From Gemmobacter aquaticus (GTDB lineage Bacteria; Pseudomonadota; Alphaproteobacteria; Rhodobacterales; Rhodobacteraceae): DNA of 64,000 nucleotides. This document shows, one piece after another, positions 63,919-64,000 of this stretch. Each line of letters opens with the position of its first letter. Within the stretch, counting starts at the first letter, position 1. The DNA is taken from the NCBI RefSeq assembly GCF_007859075.1, contig NZ_VOAK01000024.1, forward strand, positions 1 through 64,000. Direction: 5' to 3'. The notes below the pieces were generated by a model. The model was not told the DNA's origin and searched no databases. It worked only from the letters and a program-made list of their open reading frames with translations. The position numbers were made by a program, and so were the translations under genes.

Positions 63919-64000
63919 TCAGAAATCGATCGCGATGCCTTTCTTTTCCCAATCACCGTAGCGAACGGGCTCAGGCCCTTCGCGCCCGCCAAGTTCGGTC
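63919..64000 (-). CDS. SDHAF4/DUF1674 family protein, C-terminus only
   Basis: The visible end reads TELGGREGPEPVRYGDWEKKG then IAIDF, the conserved C-terminal motif of DUF1674/SDHAF4-type proteins that help assemble flavinylated succinate dehydrogenase. The gene runs off the window edge. Only 26 residues are seen, but the motif is distinctive. Confidence 0.82.
   Translation of the reverse strand, partial: TELGGREGPEPVRYGDWEKKGIAIDF

Overview
The window is high-GC, gene-dense chromosomal DNA of an alphaproteobacterium, almost certainly Rhodobacterales (Rhodobacter/Gemmobacter/Tabrizicola-like). The evidence is the protein set: TRAP transporters, an ArsR-ArsC fusion with gapdh-arsJ, RTX proteins, DUF1127, DUF6525 and SDHAF4-type small proteins, together with an intergenic CCCAAATATCC element and a CcsR-type small RNA behind a DUF1127 gene. 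I see no rRNA, tRNA, CRISPR array, insertion sequence or prophage.

Layout. 1-5.4 kb is a uronate/pectin-type catabolic locus: kduI (cut by the window edge), a three-gene TRAP transporter, a GH105 unsaturated-uronyl hydrolase and a divergent IclR regulator. 6.2-15.5 kb is a galactoside locus: GH36, GH42, a complete ABC importer and a divergent AraC regulator. 15.7-20.5 kb has a PQQ-type sugar dehydrogenase, a glycosyltransferase/methyltransferase-like fusion and a membrane-fusion protein with a small membrane partner. 20.8-23.9 kb is an arsenate operon (arsR-arsC fusion, gapdh, arsJ). 24.1-26.3 kb carries two fasciclin proteins, one under a candidate sigma-E promoter and one fused to RTX repeats. 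26.4-37.5 kb is mostly housekeeping: aroQ, an AI-2E family permease, a GntP permease with patatin, HdeD, arfB, an APH-type kinase, pncB, pncA, trhO, a lipase, Nudix and GNAT proteins. 37.5-41.7 kb has a GH13 alpha-glucosidase and two MFS transporters.

41.8-43.5 kb has a KpsS-like protein and a GT29-like protein. 43.6-48.9 kb has asd and two aldehyde dehydrogenases flanking an AcoR-like regulator that lacks the AAA+ domain. 49.1-51.7 kb is a run of three glycosyltransferases. 51.9-53.4 kb has a 1-Cys peroxiredoxin and the DUF1127 (CcaF1-like) gene, whose 3' region encodes a two-hairpin CcsR/'cuckoo' RNA with CCTCCTCCC loops. 53.1-54.6 kb is a COG0523 metallochaperone with a possible Zur site, followed by an L,D-transpeptidase. 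55.4-64 kb is the RNA/translation cluster pnp - HPP/CBS - rpsO - RTX - truB - DUF2233 - rbfA, then dapB and the end of an SDHAF4-like gene.

The most notable items are the DUF1127/CcsR unit with an RpoH-like promoter, the ArsR-ArsC fusion whose DNA-binding half has no cysteine, the 11+11 palindrome about 100 bp upstream of the aldehyde dehydrogenase beside a regulator without AAA+, the sigma-E-type promoter of the fasciclin gene, and the divergent sugar regulators with candidate operators.
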